Below, one piece after another: positions 7,642 to 17,365 of a stretch of DNA of 64,000 nt. Under the pieces are notes generated by a model that was not told where the DNA came from, searched no databases, and saw only the letters and a list, made by a program, of their open reading frames with translations. How positions within the stretch are numbered: position 1 is the stretch's first letter; every line of letters starts with the position of its first letter. The stretch is from Calditrichota bacterium (GTDB lineage Bacteria > Zhuqueibacterota > Zhuqueibacteria > Zhuqueibacterales > Geothermadaptataceae): positions 1 through 64,000 of the forward strand of contig QQUE01000017.1 in assembly GCA_008501765.1 (NCBI GenBank), given 5' to 3'. The translations under genes and the position numbers were made by a program.

Positions 7642-8679
7642 ATGACCACAAAATTAAAAATTTCAGACTTTCTGGAACAGAGCATCGGCCACACTGTTTT
7701 TGATGTGCGCTCACCCAAAGAGTTCGAAAAAGGCCACATTCCCGGCGCGATAAATTTGCCGCTTTTCTCCGATGCTGAACGTGCTGAAATCGGTACGTTG
7801 TACAAGCAAAAAGGCCGCGAAAAAGCCATGTTGCGTGGACTTGAATTTGTGGGTCCGCAAATGCGGGGCTTTGTCGAAAAAGCACGTACCCAATGTAAAA
7901 GTGATCGCGTCTTTCTCCATTGCTGGCGCGGTGGACAGCGCAGCGAAAGTATGGCCTGGCTTTTGGGTTTTACCGGTTTACATTGTTTTGTTTTGGAGGG
8001 TGGCTACAAAGCATTTCGCCATTTTATTCGGGAGTGTTTTTCTGATCAAAAAAAGATAGCCATTTTGGGAGGCATGACCGGCACCGGCAAAACAGACATT
8101 TTGCTCGAGCTGGAAAAATTGGGTGAGCAAATCATCGATCTTGAGGATCTTGCACAGCACAAAGGATCCGCTTTTGGTGGAATCGAAGTCCCGCAGACAC
8201 GTACGCAGGAGCATTTTGAAAACTTGCTTGGGCTCGCCTGGCGCACGATTGATCCCGAAAAGACACTCTGGCTGGAGGACGAAAGTCAGCGCATTGGCAA
8301 TCTGCATATTCCTGCAGAAGTCTGGCAACAAATGAAATCAAGCCCGGTTTTTGCCCTTGAAATGCCTGCCGCATTGCGCCGGGAAAGGCTAATTATAGAA
8401 TACGCCGACCTCGATTTAGCCGAACTAAAAACGGCAACAAATCGAATTCAGCGCCGCCTCGGTGGTCTGGCAACAAAACAGACGCTGGAGGCGTTAAACT
8501 CCGGAGATATGGCGCAGGCCTGCGCAATTTTGCTCCCCTATTACGATAAGTTTTATTTGCAGGGATTGCAACGCCGTGATGAAAAACAAGTGTGGCAGAC
8601 CTCAACTGCGACAGTCGATCCGTGTGTTAATGCGACTTTGATGCGTGATTTTTATTATAAAAAAATTGATAAATTTTAA
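7642..8679 (+). CDS. mnmH: tRNA 2-selenouridine synthase
   Basis: 345 residues (E. coli SelU/MnmH has 364). An N-terminal rhodanese domain contains DVRSPKEFEKGHIPGA and the catalytic loop HCWRGGQRS (about residues 94-102), the hallmark of this family. A C-terminal P-loop domain contains ILGGMTGTGKTDIL (about 139-152). MnmH geranylates the wobble 2-thiouridine of Lys, Glu and Gln tRNAs and exchanges S for Se using selenophosphate. The selenophosphate synthetase gene selD, often adjacent, is not in this window. The ATG at 7642 lies 12 bases before the conserved part and lacks a strong Shine-Dalgarno. Monocistronic. Confidence 0.93.
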   Translation: MTTKLKISDFLEQSIGHTVFDVRSPKEFEKGHIPGAINLPLFSDAERAEIGTLYKQKGREKAMLRGLEFVGPQMRGFVEKARTQCKSDRVFLHCWRGGQRSESMAWLLGFTGLHCFVLEGGYKAFRHFIRECFSDQKKIAILGGMTGTGKTDILLELEKLGEQIIDLEDLAQHKGSAFGGIEVPQTRTQEHFENLLGLAWRTIDPEKTLWLEDESQRIGNLHIPAEVWQQMKSSPVFALEMPAALRRERLIIEYADLDLAELKTATNRIQRRLGGLATKQTLEALNSGDMAQACAILLPYYDKFYLQGLQRRDEKQVWQTSTATVDPCVNATLMRDFYYKKIDKF

Positions 8680-8912
8680 TCTCGAATCAGTATTTTCTCA
8701 CATTGCATCTTGTCTTCAAATATAGTATTTTTTACAAGATATATATTGGGGGAACCATTAAAACCACGAACTTATTTGTATCTGATCTTAAAAGTAAGAT
8801 AATCTTTAAATAGCATCCCGGGCAAATAATCAATATTCAGTACACATTCACTCTTCGGGTAATTAATAATTTTATCCCGGAAATAGTGGGACACAGAGAA
8901 GGAACGTGCAGG

Positions 8913-10733
8913 ATGCCAGCTTTAGTAAAAAAATTAAATAGTCTTGTATTATATAAAACTCGCCCGGCACGTATTGCAAGTCTTGGCGAAAAAATAGAAA
9001 TTATCGAGAGAGATGGTAAGAAACGCAATGTCCGCGACAAGGATGTTGAATTATTGCACCCGGGACCGTTCAATAATTTTTCTGAATTGCGGCCGGTCAA
9101 AGGTGATTTCAATACAGCGTGGGAATTGCTGGCTGGCGAAAAAACAACACTGACCGAGCTCGCCGATTTGATTTTTGATGAATTTACACCAGCCAGCGCA
9201 TGGGCAGCGTGGGAGTTGGTGGCAGAGGGACTCTATTTTTCAGGATCGCCGCAGGAGATTCAGGTTCATACAAAAAATGATGTTGAAACTGCACTAAAAA
9301 ATCAACAAGCAAAATCGGATAAAAAACAAGCCTGGGCAGAGTTTATTGAACGTGTGAAAAACCATTCGCTTGGGCCCGAGGATGCCGGTAACATGCAGGA
9401 AGTTGAGGCTGTTGCTTTTGGCAAATCGGAAACCAGTAAAATAATGTCGGACCTCGGAATACAAATCAGCCGGGAAAAAGCGCACGAGCTACTTTTAAAA
9501 ACAGGCCTTTGGGACAGTGCACAAAATCCCTACCCGCGCCGATTTGATTTGCATAAAGAACCAATGCGCCACCCTGTGCCGGATGTTCCTGATGAATCCC
9601 GTCTGGACTTAACCCATCTCCCTGCTTTTGCAATCGATGACGCTGGCAGCACCGATCCGGACGATGCCGTGAGCATCGAAGGCAGTACAATTTGGGTGCA
9701 TATTGCAGACGCCGGCGCTCTCATTTCACCGGATAGTGAACTGGATTTGGAGGCACGGGCAATCGGCGCCAATTTATATCTGCCGGAAAAAGTAACAACG
9801 ATGTTGCCGATTGAAACGACACTCAAGCTCGGCTTGGGTTTGCAGGAGGTTTCTCCGGCACTTTCGTTTGGCCTGCAAATCGATGAAAATGGTGAGATTT
9901 CACAATTGCAGATTAAACCGAGCTGCGTGAAAGTCACTCGACTGACCTATGCCGAAGCCAATGAACAATTGGATTCGGGCCCACTGGCTGAACTTTGGGA
10001 AGTAACGCAACGCTATCAAAAAAGACGATTGGCAGCCGGCGCAATTAATATCAATTTGCCGGAATCAAAAATTCGTGTAATCGATGGAAAAGTGGAAATT
10101 ACGCCGTTGGAAGAGCTGCGCAGCCGGGAATTGGTGACCGAAGCCATGCTCATGACAGGGGAAGCCGCAGCCCGCTTTGCGGATGAGAATGTGATTCAAA
10201 TTCCGTTTATTTCTCAACCACCGCCGGATGAACTTATCACCGGCAGCAGTTGGGCTGATAAATTTGCCTGCCTGAAAAAAATGAAACGCAGTGAAACCCG
10301 CACCAGTCCGGGCAGACATTCCGGTCTGGGATTAGATTTTTATACGCGGGTGACCAGCCCCCTGCGACGATTCACGGATCTTGTGGTGCACCAGCAGATT
10401 CGCGCTTATATTTTGGGAAAAGATCAATTGACTTACGAGCAGGTGCTGGAACGATTGGCCATGGCCGATACGGTGAGCGCAAATGTGCGCCAATGTGAGC
10501 GACAATCCAATCGCCACTGGACACTGGTTTATCTCGAAAAATCTTTGGATTGGCGTGAAAAAGCTATCGTTGTCGATCAGCGAGGGCACCGCGGGCAGAT
10601 TTTGATACCGGCACTTGGAACTGATGCGAGCGTGCATCTCGAAAAAACCTATCCACTCAATTCTGAGGTAGAAATCGAAGTATCGTCGCTGCGTTTTCCG
10701 GAGCTGGAAATGTTTTTTAAAGTTGTTGACTAA
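8913..10733 (+). CDS. RNase II/RNase R family 3'-5' exoribonuclease (RNB domain)
   Basis: 606 residues from the ATG at 8913. The GTG at 8886 is open but has no ribosome-binding site, whereas GAAGGA lies 9 bases before 8913. The N-terminal part has an OB-like stretch (PARIASLGEKIEII) and a helical region. The RNB catalytic domain starts near residue 240 with AFAIDDAGSTDPDDAVS, which carries the Mg-binding Asp cluster, and ends with SGLGLDFYTRVTSPLRRFTDLVVH. A short OB/S1-like tail closes the protein. It is shorter than RNase R and resembles the 600-residue RNB proteins of cyanobacteria and plastids. Role: processive decay of RNA from the 3' end. No operon partner. Confidence 0.9.
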   Translation: MPALVKKLNSLVLYKTRPARIASLGEKIEIIERDGKKRNVRDKDVELLHPGPFNNFSELRPVKGDFNTAWELLAGEKTTLTELADLIFDEFTPASAWAAWELVAEGLYFSGSPQEIQVHTKNDVETALKNQQAKSDKKQAWAEFIERVKNHSLGPEDAGNMQEVEAVAFGKSETSKIMSDLGIQISREKAHELLLKTGLWDSAQNPYPRRFDLHKEPMRHPVPDVPDESRLDLTHLPAFAIDDAGSTDPDDAVSIEGSTIWVHIADAGALISPDSELDLEARAIGANLYLPEKVTTMLPIETTLKLGLGLQEVSPALSFGLQIDENGEISQLQIKPSCVKVTRLTYAEANEQLDSGPLAELWEVTQRYQKRRLAAGAININLPESKIRVIDGKVEITPLEELRSRELVTEAMLMTGEAAARFADENVIQIPFISQPPPDELITGSSWADKFACLKKMKRSETRTSPGRHSGLGLDFYTRVTSPLRRFTDLVVHQQIRAYILGKDQLTYEQVLERLAMADTVSANVRQCERQSNRHWTLVYLEKSLDWREKAIVVDQRGHRGQILIPALGTDASVHLEKTYPLNSEVEIEVSSLRFPELEMFFKVVD

Positions 10734-10758
10734 AGTCTTCTGTGCATCAACAAGTGGA

Positions 10759-10891
10759 CGCTGGGCATGTCGAAGCGCCCTTTCGACAAGCTCAAGGAGC
10801 CAACTGTCGAGTATGGAAATGAAGGTGAGCTTGGATTTTCCTTCTATGTTCGCTGAGCATGTCGAAGCGCTTTTTCGACAAGTTCAAGGGG
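10759..10891. repeat. Pair of TTCGACAAGCTCAA-type palindromes
   Basis: Two similar units, 10759-10799 and 10850-10891. Each contains GCATGTCGAAGCGC followed by TTTCGACAAG(C/T)TCAAGG, so each can fold into a hairpin centred on TCGAAGCGC-TTTCGA. The same motif recurs inside 15570-15681 and, decayed, near 53829-53877. REP-like, non-coding. Confidence 0.7.
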
Positions 10892-10930
10892 CGTTAATTT
10901 TAGAAATAATCCAACCAAAGGGTATTCTCA

Positions 10931-12382
10931 ATGCATATTCTCGCCATCGATCAAGGCACAACCGGCACGACAACCATTCTCTTCGACGAAAAGGGCCAGA
11001 TTACTGGCCAGGCCTATCGTGAGTTTCCTCAAATTTATCCACAGCCAGGCTGGGTTGAGCACAATCCTGAAGAAATCTGGCAGACTGTGCAGGCGACCGT
11101 CGCCGAATTATTGAGCCAATATCCAGTGAAAATAGTCGCGGTGGGAATCACAAACCAACGGGAAACGACTGTTTTGTGGGACCGCCGAACCGGAAAACCA
11201 ATTCACAATGCGATTGTCTGGCAATGCCGCCGTACTGCAGATTTTTGCGAAAGTCTTCAGAACCAGGCTCCGCTATTCAGGCAAAAAACAGGATTACCGC
11301 TGGATGCCTATTTTAGTGGGACAAAAATAAAATGGCTGCTAGAAAATGTCCAGAATTGCGACCGGGAAAATATTCTCTTTGGCACAATCGATAGTTGGCT
11401 CATCTGGAAATTGACCAATGGAAAAGTGCACGCCACCGATTTCACCAATGCCTCCCGTACTTTGCTTTTTAACATCCACGAAAAGAAGTGGGACGAAGAG
11501 TTGTGTGATTTGCTTGATGTTCCGTTGTCAATTTTGCCACAGGTGAAAAAATCTGCAGCAGATTTTGGTATGATACAGGCGTTTCCTGAATTGAAAAACA
11601 CACCAATTTATGGCGTTGCCGGTGACCAGCAGACCGCCCTTTTCGGGCAAGCTTGTTTTAATCCGGGACAAATAAAAAATACTTACGGCACCGGCTGTTT
11701 TATCATGATGAACACCGGAAATTCCCCGATCACTTCGACTAATGGTTTGATTACTACGTTGGCTGTTGATGGTAATGGCGAACCCTGCTACGCGCTCGAA
11801 GGCGCGGTTTTTATTGCCGGGGCGGCCATCCAATGGCTGCGGGATGAGCTGCAGATTCTCAAAAACGCGGCAGATAGTGAGGCTGCGGCAATGGCGGTGG
11901 AAAATAACGGTGGCGTCTATCTGGTGCCTGCATTTGTCGGATTGGGCGCTCCGCACTGGAATTCGCAAGCACGGGGAACGCTTGTGGGATTGACACGCGG
12001 CACCAATCGCAATCACATTATCCGCGCTGCGCTCGAAGCGATGGCCTATCAGACCAACGATGTTTTGGAATTAATTGAACTCGAATCGGGTATAAAAACA
12101 ACTGAATTAGCCGTGGACGGCGGCGCCTGTTCCAACAATTTTCTCATGCAATTCCAGGCGGATATTTGCAAGAAAACCATCGTGCGACCGCGAGTTACAG
12201 AGTCCACAGCTTTGGGAGCAGCTTATTTGGCAGGGCTGCAGTCGGGTGTTTGGGAGAATACCGCGGAATTAACTGAACTGAGAACAATTGAGCGACGGTT
12301 TATTCCTGAGATGGGTAAAAATGAGAGAACCCAGTTGGTGAATGGCTGGCAGAAAGCGGTGCGGCAAGCGGTGGTTTTGTAG
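10931..12382 (+). CDS. glpK: Glycerol kinase
   Basis: 483 residues, close to the usual 490-500. FGGY-family features include the N-terminal ATP-site DQGTTGTTTILFD, the glycerol-binding NQRETTVLWD and IVWQCRRTAD, DAYFSGTKIKWL, the catalytic Asp in GVAGDQQTALFG, and a C-terminal GLGAPHWNSQARG. It phosphorylates glycerol to glycerol-3-phosphate in the cytoplasm. No glpF, glpD or regulator is adjacent, so the gene seems to stand alone. The sequence upstream (10759-10891) is repeat DNA, leaving about 40 bp for a leader. Confidence 0.96.
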   Translation: MHILAIDQGTTGTTTILFDEKGQITGQAYREFPQIYPQPGWVEHNPEEIWQTVQATVAELLSQYPVKIVAVGITNQRETTVLWDRRTGKPIHNAIVWQCRRTADFCESLQNQAPLFRQKTGLPLDAYFSGTKIKWLLENVQNCDRENILFGTIDSWLIWKLTNGKVHATDFTNASRTLLFNIHEKKWDEELCDLLDVPLSILPQVKKSAADFGMIQAFPELKNTPIYGVAGDQQTALFGQACFNPGQIKNTYGTGCFIMMNTGNSPITSTNGLITTLAVDGNGEPCYALEGAVFIAGAAIQWLRDELQILKNAADSEAAAMAVENNGGVYLVPAFVGLGAPHWNSQARGTLVGLTRGTNRNHIIRAALEAMAYQTNDVLELIELESGIKTTELAVDGGACSNNFLMQFQADICKKTIVRPRVTESTALGAAYLAGLQSGVWENTAELTELRTIERRFIPEMGKNERTQLVNGWQKAVRQAVVL

Positions 12383-12448
12383 CTTGTTCCCGGTCGATTG
12401 GGATTGCCAGTCCGTGAATTTGCAACCTATTACAAGCTGGAGGCTAGG

Positions 12449-12469
12449 TGTGTCGGTCTGCCGGACACA
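12449..12469 (+). terminator. Possible hairpin terminator after glpK
   Basis: TGTGTCGG-TCTG-CCGGACACA can pair with one bulged base and is followed by an A-rich stretch rather than a T-run. Weak evidence for termination. Confidence 0.3.
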
Positions 12470-12526
12470 AGAATAAAAATAATACATTTAAGTAAATAAA
12501 TTATTCAGCTATCAGGTTATCCGTTT

Positions 12527-13312
12527 TTATGCCTTTATCGATAATATTTTTGAAGAATCATTCATTTGGCTTTTTTCATGGCGACTTGCGAACCATAGAT
12601 GTATGAAATACGGAATATTTATAATGCCTAATAAAATATATATGTAGAGACAGAAATCGATTAAAAGTGATTCTTTAATTTTATATACATTATCCCAAAA
12701 CCAAAAAACCATTAAATAATAACAGACTAGTGGAAATAAAAATGAAGATAGCATGATTAAATTGACACTCACAATTCTTGCTAATAATCCCAAATCTTTT
12801 AAGGAAAGAATATCAATATCTTCTTTTATTGGAAATAAAAAAATATTGAACTTATCTGAATTATCCCTAATCCTAATATCATTCCATAAATTTTTTAATT
12901 CGTATCCCGCTTCTTTGAATTTTTCACCGTAAAGAATTGTGCATACTTGCTGGAATCGTCGGAATGATCTTAAGTTATGCCTACAAATATATAAATACCG
13001 GTTAAATAAAAAGGACATAATTATGGGTAAAGTACCGAAAATAAGTTGTATATTAATTTTTGTAGCAATCATTGGAATGTTGATGGACTCTACATGTGAA
13101 ATCCACAGAATTAAAAATAGACTTATTAATCCATAGAATAAATTGAACGTTCTCCGCCTTCTTTGGTCAAGTTTTTCGTAAGAATTCCACAATTTTTCTA
13201 ATAGAAAAATTTTCGCGTTATCGCTTAAGCCAAATATTTCGCTTGAGTGATGAGGAATTGTTAGCGAATGAGATTCACGCTTTTCCACAACGGGTTTTCT
13301 TGATTTTAACAT
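12527..13312 (-). CDS. Multi-pass membrane protein, unknown
   Basis: 261 residues with a charged N-terminal 50, a first pair of hydrophobic segments (LFYGLISLFLILWISHV and IQLIFGTLPIIMSFLF, about residues 58-110), a cytosolic-looking 75-residue loop rich in Arg and Trp, then two more segments (LIMLSSFLFPLVCYYLMVFWF and LIDFCLYIYILLGIINIPYF) before a polar tail. I do not recognise the family. Base composition is clearly more AT-rich than neighbours (many AAA, ATT, TTT codons), which suggests acquisition from elsewhere. It is a lone gene with no strong Shine-Dalgarno. Confidence 0.65.
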   Translation of the reverse strand: MLKSRKPVVEKRESHSLTIPHHSSEIFGLSDNAKIFLLEKLWNSYEKLDQRRRRTFNLFYGLISLFLILWISHVESINIPMIATKINIQLIFGTLPIIMSFLFNRYLYICRHNLRSFRRFQQVCTILYGEKFKEAGYELKNLWNDIRIRDNSDKFNIFLFPIKEDIDILSLKDLGLLARIVSVNLIMLSSFLFPLVCYYLMVFWFWDNVYKIKESLLIDFCLYIYILLGIINIPYFIHLWFASRHEKSQMNDSSKILSIKA

Positions 13313-13567
13313 AGCACCCCACAGTCATTTTTTTCAATTAAAGTAAAATTATATGATCTTTAAATGCAAGATAAATAGGACGAATTTAATTTATAAAATT
13401 AATATCAAGAGTTACCAAGCGCGGTGCAGCAGAGTAGAACTGCTCAAACCTCATGTTCTGAATTAAACCTTCACTCATTCTTCAGCGCGAACATTTTTCC
13501 AGATATTTTTCAGTATGTAGAGTGTTGTAATGCATTTCACTTTTTAGTAGTATACCTTGTGTTTTAC

Positions 13568-13676
13568 CTTTTGAATTCCAATCAATTCCCCAATAATTTA
13601 GCTTCTTTTGATCATAATAAACCTTCCAGGTTTCCAAAACCTGGAAGGTTTTATGCGATATATTGTTAGGAGCACA
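13568..13676 (+). repeat. Repeat R4, copy 1 (duplicate of the prfC upstream leader)
   Basis: Resembles 15505-15734 in order: CTTTTGAATTC, AGCTTCTTTTGAT, AAACCTTCC, CAAAACCTGGAAGG, TTATGCGATA and TTAGGAG. The centre is a clean hairpin, AAACCTTCCAGGTTT / AAACCTGGAAGGTTT. The last part corresponds to the ribosome-binding site of prfC in the other copy, but no gene follows here. Confidence 0.7.
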
Positions 13677-13780
13677 AATATAAATTTGAGAATCCAGATC
13701 GAGAGCGCCTCGCTGCGATTTTCAGGGCTGGATAAGTTCTTCAACAGAGTGGGTGAATAGAGGTGATGAGATGTGGAGGT

Positions 13781-13822
13781 ACCTGGCATTTGCTCTTTGG
13801 CTAAGTTGTACAAATGCCAGGT
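13781..13822. repeat. Inverted repeat ACCTGGCATTTG / CAAATGCCAGGT
   Basis: Perfect 12-bp arms (13781-13792, 13811-13822) around an 18-base loop. The CTGGCA core recalls the inner pair of family R1, but the flanks differ, so kinship is uncertain. Confidence 0.65.
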
Positions 13823-13935
13823 TATTTCCGTTCAAAGTAGGTGACACATCTTTTTTTCTCAACAAATATGCATTCCCAGGACACTGAGCATTGAATCGTG
13901 TTTCATCGCTGGAAAAGATTACGAAAGTAGGTGTA

Positions 13936-15252
13936 CTACTTACGAAATCCGATAGATTTTCCATAAGTCAGGAAACGCCAAAACCACTCTGCAGGACCAT
14001 AGCGGAAACGCTCGAGCCACCACGTGCTGTAGTAGAGTTGAATAATCCAAATTGCAACGACGAACAGCATTTGCGCCGGCCGGTCGATGCTTCCGTAAAG
14101 TCCAAGCCCGTAGCCATAAAATATTGTTGTGCAGATAATTGATTGCATCAAATAATTGGTAAACGCCATCCGCCCGACAGCTGCAAATCGTTTTTCGAGT
14201 TTTGTGAACCACTTGCCTTTCACAGCGAGCATGATCAATGATACATGCCCCAGTGCCACGAGTACACTGCCGACATAGTTCCAATGCACGCCGGCTTGTT
14301 GAAAAAAGAAGAAACTCCAATCATGGGCAGCCAATTGCCAGGCAGAAACCGCGACGAGCGGCAGGCCCAATCCATAACACCAAATCAGTAATCGGCGGTA
14401 AAATCCGGTTTCTTTTTGAGCTGAAAATACACCTGCTTTCATGAGTCCCATGCCTATCAACATCAGGCCACCCATACGCCACAGTCCGAAGAAGAAGAGC
14501 CCCATCGTTTGCATCATCAACACAGTTGGCGCCCGGTGTTTAACGGCGTCTGCATAACTTCCGAGATAGGCATCGATGTCCTTTTTGAGATCTTCGGCAG
14601 TTGGAGCGGCCATGGGGCGCATGCCCTTCCATTGTTGCAGCATCGCCGTTTCTTTATCCGAAAGTTCTTCTTCTGCCTGTACTTTGGTCTCGATCTTCGT
14701 TGCCTCGACGCCTAATTTCTGCATAAAAAATCCACCCGCAGAGGAGAGACCCAATGCAACTAGCATCCAGATTGAACCGAAAATAATGAGAGTCTTTGCT
14801 TTTTTTCGTCGCAGCGGATAAATCAGCAAACCCAGAAAGGCATAGGTGAAAAGAATATCGCCAAACCAGATTAAATAGCCATGCAATGCGCCGATGACTA
14901 AAAGCCACAGCGTACGGCGGTACCAGGTTCCGGCAAATTTTCCGGTTTCCGAGCGTTCAAACATCAAGATGAGCCCGGCGCCAAAAAGCATGGAAAAAAT
15001 CGGCAGAAATTTCTGATCAAAAATGATATGAGTGAAAAACCAGATAAATTTTGAAAAAGCGTCAGTACCGCCCCAGATAAGTGGATTGTTGTAGGCTGAA
15101 AATGGCATTGTAAAGGCATAAATATTCATTGCCAGAATGCCAAGTATAGCTACGCCACGCAGCACATCGATTGATTCGATGCGGTTTTTTTCCGCTACCG
15201 GCGTAAGACGTTTGGAAACAGCAGAAGTTGGAGATAATTCCTGATTAGTCAT
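13936..15252 (-). CDS. DUF418 family membrane protein (YeiB-like)
   Basis: 438 residues. After a polar N-terminus the diagnostic RIESIDVLRGVAILGILAMNI appears at about 24-44, followed by FLPIFSMLFGAGLILMFER. Two further blocks are typical of the DUF418/YeiB family: RRTLWLLVIGALHGYLIWFGDIL in the first half, and at the C-terminus GRMAFTNYLMQSIICT and GPAEWFWRFLTYG. About nine to ten membrane segments are apparent. The family is related to acyltransferase-3-like membrane proteins, and its function is not established. AGGA lies upstream of the ATG. Monocistronic. Confidence 0.88.
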   Translation of the reverse strand: MTNQELSPTSAVSKRLTPVAEKNRIESIDVLRGVAILGILAMNIYAFTMPFSAYNNPLIWGGTDAFSKFIWFFTHIIFDQKFLPIFSMLFGAGLILMFERSETGKFAGTWYRRTLWLLVIGALHGYLIWFGDILFTYAFLGLLIYPLRRKKAKTLIIFGSIWMLVALGLSSAGGFFMQKLGVEATKIETKVQAEEELSDKETAMLQQWKGMRPMAAPTAEDLKKDIDAYLGSYADAVKHRAPTVLMMQTMGLFFFGLWRMGGLMLIGMGLMKAGVFSAQKETGFYRRLLIWCYGLGLPLVAVSAWQLAAHDWSFFFFQQAGVHWNYVGSVLVALGHVSLIMLAVKGKWFTKLEKRFAAVGRMAFTNYLMQSIICTTIFYGYGLGLYGSIDRPAQMLFVVAIWIIQLYYSTWWLERFRYGPAEWFWRFLTYGKSIGFRK

Positions 15253-15504
15253 AAGATTACTAGTCCTTTCATTCTCCGGGATCAGATCCCTTTGTAAACT
15301 TCAAAAATCCGGAATTGAATACAACTATTTAACGGAAAAACCATGAATTTATACAGATACTGATTTACACTAAAGATGTTTCATCGTTTTAATTCATGTG
15401 TTCTCAAATGATTTTGGTTGTATTGGAATGATGAGACAAGCATGAAAATTGACCGGGTGTTGATTGATTATGCTTTCGCCATTCAGATGAATCCAGTATT
15501 TTTC

Positions 15505-15734
15505 CCCTTTGAATTCAAATCTGGAATTCTATATTTGAGCTTCTTTTGATTATAAGAAACCTTCCGAGGCTGTCGAAAATCCAGAAAATTTGGACCATGA
15601 GCTTGTCGAAGGGCCCAAATTTGGGGGTAACGCCGGGCGCTTCGGCAAGCTCAGCGACCGGTTCTCACACTTTTTCGACAGTCTCTCCAGATTTCCAAAA
15701 CCTGGAAGGTTTATGCGATAAATTTTTAGGAGTA
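15505..15734 (+). repeat. Repeat R4, copy 2, containing the prfC ribosome-binding site and a nested insertion
   Basis: Same landmarks as 13568-13676, but the hairpin arm is split by 112 bp at 15570-15681. The final TTAGGAG (15726-15732) is the Shine-Dalgarno of prfC, whose TTG start is 6 bases on. The repeat therefore supplies the translation signal of an essential-class gene. Confidence 0.7.
15570..15681. repeat. Nested palindromic element within R4
   Basis: 112 bp with perfect 10-bp inverted ends CTGTCGAAAA and TTTTCGACAG, and an internal inverted pair GAGCTTGTCGAAG / CTTCGGCAAGCTC. The homologous site in R4 copy 1 is uninterrupted, so this is an insertion. It shares the TTCGACAAGCTC core with 10759-10891. 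Confidence 0.75.
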
Positions 15735-15738
15735 CCAC

Positions 15739-17325
15739 TTGAATTCAAAATTAAAAACAGAAGTCGATAAAAGACGTAATTTTGCCATCATCAGTCACCC
15801 GGACGCGGGCAAAACGACGCTCACGGAGAAATTGCTGCTCTTCGGTGGTGCCATCCAAATGGCAGGCGCAGTGAAATCGCGTAAGGCAGCGCGCCACGCC
15901 ACCAGCGACTGGATGTCGATCGAAAAAGAGCGCGGCATTTCCGTCACCAGTTCGGTGATGAAATTCAACTACCGCAATTTCGAGATCAATCTGCTCGATA
16001 CGCCCGGCCACCAGGATTTTTCCGAGGATACTTACCGCGTGCTCACGGCGGTGGATAGCGCCATCATGGTCATCGACAATGCCAAAGGAGTGGAACCGCA
16101 AACGCGCAAATTGATGGAAATCTGCCGCATGCGCAACACGCCGATCATAACATTCATTAACAAGCTCGACCGTGAGGGACTTGAGCCACTGGATGTAATG
16201 CACGATATCGAAGAAAAATTGCAGATCGAATGCACGCCGTTGACCTGGCCCATCGGCATGGGCAAGCGGTTTCGCGGGGTGTACAGCCTGTACAAAAAAC
16301 AACTCAAACTTTTTCAGCCCGGCCAGGAAACACGAGATTTCGAGGCGATGACGATTTCTGATCTTGCCGATTCCCGCCTCGATGCCGCGCTCGACCAACA
16401 AGCGCAGCAGTTGCGCGACGACATCGAATTGTTGCAGGAAGCGGCCAATCCGCTGGAACTGTCCCACTATTTAAAAGCCAATCAAACCCCCGTTTTTTTT
16501 GGCAGCGCCATCAATAATTTTGGTGTTCAGGAAATGTTGGACGCATTCGTTGAAATGTCGCCGCCTCCAAAAGAGCACGAGACGACAAGCCGGGTTGTAT
16601 CGCCATACGAAAAAGAGTTCAGTGGTTTTGCCTTCAAAATTCAGGCAAATATGGACCCGGCGCACCGCGACCGCATCGCATTCGTGCGCATTTGCTCAGG
16701 CAAGTTTACTCGCGGCATGAAAGTGCGCCACCACCGTATCGGCAAGGAAGTGACGCTCGCCAATGCGACGATTTTTATGGCACAAGACCGTTCAGCGGTT
16801 GAAGAAGCCTATCCCGGCGATATTATCGGTTTGCATAACCACGGCACTATAAAAATCGGCGATACATTTACTGAAAAAGAAGAACTGAAATTTACTGGCA
16901 TCCCCAATTTTGCACCGGAGCATTTCCGTCGCGTGCGGCTGAAAAATCCCATTAAATTCAAACAATTGCAAAAAGGATTGCAGCAGCTTTCCGAAGAGGG
17001 CGCGGTGCAGGTTTTTAAGCCGCTCGCCGGCAGCGATTACATTCTCGGCGCTGTGGGTTTATTACAGTTTGAAGTGACAATGGCACGCTTAAAAACAGAG
17101 TACGGCGCTGATGCTGTTTATGAACCAATCGATTACGCCACAGCCCGCTGGGTGACCGCCACCGATCCAAAAAAGTTAGCCGAATTCGAAAAAGCGAAAA
17201 ACGCCGACCTCGCCCGCGATGCTGAAGGGCATCTGACTTTTCTCGCCAGCAGCCAGTGGCGTCTGGAATTTGAAGCTGAAAAGTGGCCGGATATTGTGTT
17301 TCACAAAACGCGGGAGTTTGATTAA
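15739..17325 (+). CDS. prfC: Peptide chain release factor 3
   Basis: 528 residues, the usual length. It is a translational GTPase. G1 is [12 protein letters not shown] (about 20-31), G3 [14 protein letters not shown] and G4 NKLDRE. RF3-specific stretches include [31 protein letters not shown] and [20 protein letters not shown]3 removes RF1/RF2 from the ribosome after termination. The start is a TTG with AGGAG 6 bases upstream, and the conserved [14 protein letters not shown] begins soon after, which supports it. The leader is repeat R4. The last 150 bp of the gene are present a second time at 18119-18271, beyond a toxin-antitoxin pair. Confidence 0.96.
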   Translation: MNSKLKTEVDKRRNFAIISHPDAGKTTLTEKLLLFGGAIQMAGAVKSRKAARHATSDWMSIEKERGISVTSSVMKFNYRNFEINLLDTPGHQDFSEDTYRVLTAVDSAIMVIDNAKGVEPQTRKLMEICRMRNTPIITFINKLDREGLEPLDVMHDIEEKLQIECTPLTWPIGMGKRFRGVYSLYKKQLKLFQPGQETRDFEAMTISDLADSRLDAALDQQAQQLRDDIELLQEAANPLELSHYLKANQTPVFFGSAINNFGVQEMLDAFVEMSPPPKEHETTSRVVSPYEKEFSGFAFKIQANMDPAHRDRIAFVRICSGKFTRGMKVRHHRIGKEVTLANATIFMAQDRSAVEEAYPGDIIGLHNHGTIKIGDTFTEKEELKFTGIPNFAPEHFRRVRLKNPIKFKQLQKGLQQLSEEGAVQVFKPLAGSDYILGAVGLLQFEVTMARLKTEYGADAVYEPIDYATARWVTATDPKKLAEFEKAKNADLARDAEGHLTFLASSQWRLEFEAEKWPDIVFHKTREFD

Positions 17326-17365
17326 GGAGATGCGCAAACCTATTCAATATCGCTGAAATTGTCGA

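Larger units (their letters stand above)
13313..13935. other. Gene-free region with hairpins
   Basis: No supported gene. It contains the repeat at 13568-13676 (a duplicate of the prfC leader) and an inverted repeat at 13781-13822. The rest is AT-rich with no recognisable signal. Confidence 0.55.

Noticed and set aside
8886-8912. GTG start for the RNase II-type gene
   Set aside because: There is no ribosome-binding site before the GTG, while GAAGGA is well placed before the ATG at 8913.
15739-17325. SXT/R391-type attachment site in prfC
   Set aside because: Those elements use the 5' part of prfC. Here the duplicated part is the 3' end and no integrase is present.
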